From: Capnocytophaga sp.
GTDB lineage: Bacteria > Bacteroidota > Bacteroidia > Flavobacteriales > Flavobacteriaceae
Length of the DNA stretch: 41,546 nt
Direction of reading: 5' to 3'
Assembly: GCA_030530525.1 (NCBI GenBank)
Contig: JAUMUT010000018.1
Coordinates: 1-41,546 of the forward strand
The notes below the pieces were generated by a model. It was given only the letters and a program-made list of their open reading frames with translations. It was not told where the DNA came from and did no database searches. Every line of letters begins with the position of its first letter. The first letter of the stretch is position 1. Both the position numbers and the translations under genes were made by a program. Positions 41,381 through 41,546 of the stretch are shown piece after piece.

Positions 41381-41546
41381 TTTTTCTTATAAATCATTTT
41401 ATATAGAATAAAAATAAATAAAAAACATAAAAATAACAAAAAATATCATTTTGTCAGTCTTTAAGTTTGAAATGTTATTTTTTTCTTAAAAAAATATTTT
41501 CGCTAAAATATAATATTTTCAAAATCAGAACATTAAAAATGATGAA
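41381..41546 (+). other. AT-rich region after menA, to the window edge
   Basis: No coding frame, hairpin terminator with a stable stem, or clear promoter is seen in these 166 bases. Confidence 0.5.

Noticed and set aside
1-41546. CRISPR arrays, prophage, insertion sequences, tRNA or rRNA genes
   Set aside because: No regularly spaced repeats, transposase or phage proteins, or cloverleaf-type GC-rich intergenic sequence was seen in any gap.

Overview
The window is a chromosomal stretch from a low-GC Bacteroidota, most likely the family Flavobacteriaceae. A Capnocytophaga-like oral or animal-associated species is my best guess, but this is inference. The evidence is an AT-rich sequence with few Shine-Dalgarno sites, promoters with the Bacteroidota -7 element TAnnTTTG in front of most transcription units, type IX secretion (T9SS) genes of the PorD and PorG families, a secreted protein with a gliding-motility type (type B) C-terminal domain, and menaquinone-linked respiration. 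I see 33 protein genes. I see no tRNA, rRNA, CRISPR, insertion sequence or phage gene.

Layout. 1-4.8 kb (minus): an overlapping envelope operon lgt - DUF2520 dehydrogenase-like - kdsC-like phosphatase - PBP1A. 4.9-9.8 kb (plus): mfd and a DtxR/MntR-type regulator, then a DUF3298 lipoprotein. 9.9-14.1 kb (plus): an ArsC/Spx-like small protein, NDH-2 and metE. metE converges on metF (minus) across a shared terminator. 15.2-16.6 kb (minus): panD and an LPG-synthase-like membrane protein, with a long palindrome-containing leader. 16.8-19.3 kb (plus): porD, a SpoU/TrmH methyltransferase and a LuxE-like acyl-protein synthetase. 19.3-22.8 kb (minus): the succinate dehydrogenase/fumarate reductase operon sdhCAB. 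23.1-26.9 kb (plus): three secreted proteins of unknown function in one operon, the most unusual part of the window. 27.0-30.2 kb (minus): ribF and a stand-alone TonB-dependent receptor. 30.4-36.8 kb (plus): an SPFH protein, then porG-uppS-bamA, then a DUF6263-like exported protein with recJ (to 38.5 kb). 38.6-40.3 kb (minus): two paralogous lipoproteins that combine EF-hand loops with leucine-rich repeats. 40.5-41.4 kb (plus): menA.

How the genes fit together. NDH-2, SdhCAB and MenA together outline a menaquinone respiratory chain. Lgt, PBP1A, KdsC, UppS, BamA, PorD and PorG cover lipoprotein maturation, peptidoglycan, LPS core sugar, lipid carrier, outer-membrane assembly and T9SS. The three-gene secreted cluster and the two lipoproteins are plausible surface products of that machinery. 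Mfd and RecJ are DNA repair genes. MetE and MetF are the methyl-transfer end of methionine synthesis.

Annotation choices. Several genes have apparent upstream TTG starts that lie inside or beside their own promoter (porD, the lipoprotein at 9034, the secreted protein at 23166). For these I used the downstream ATG.
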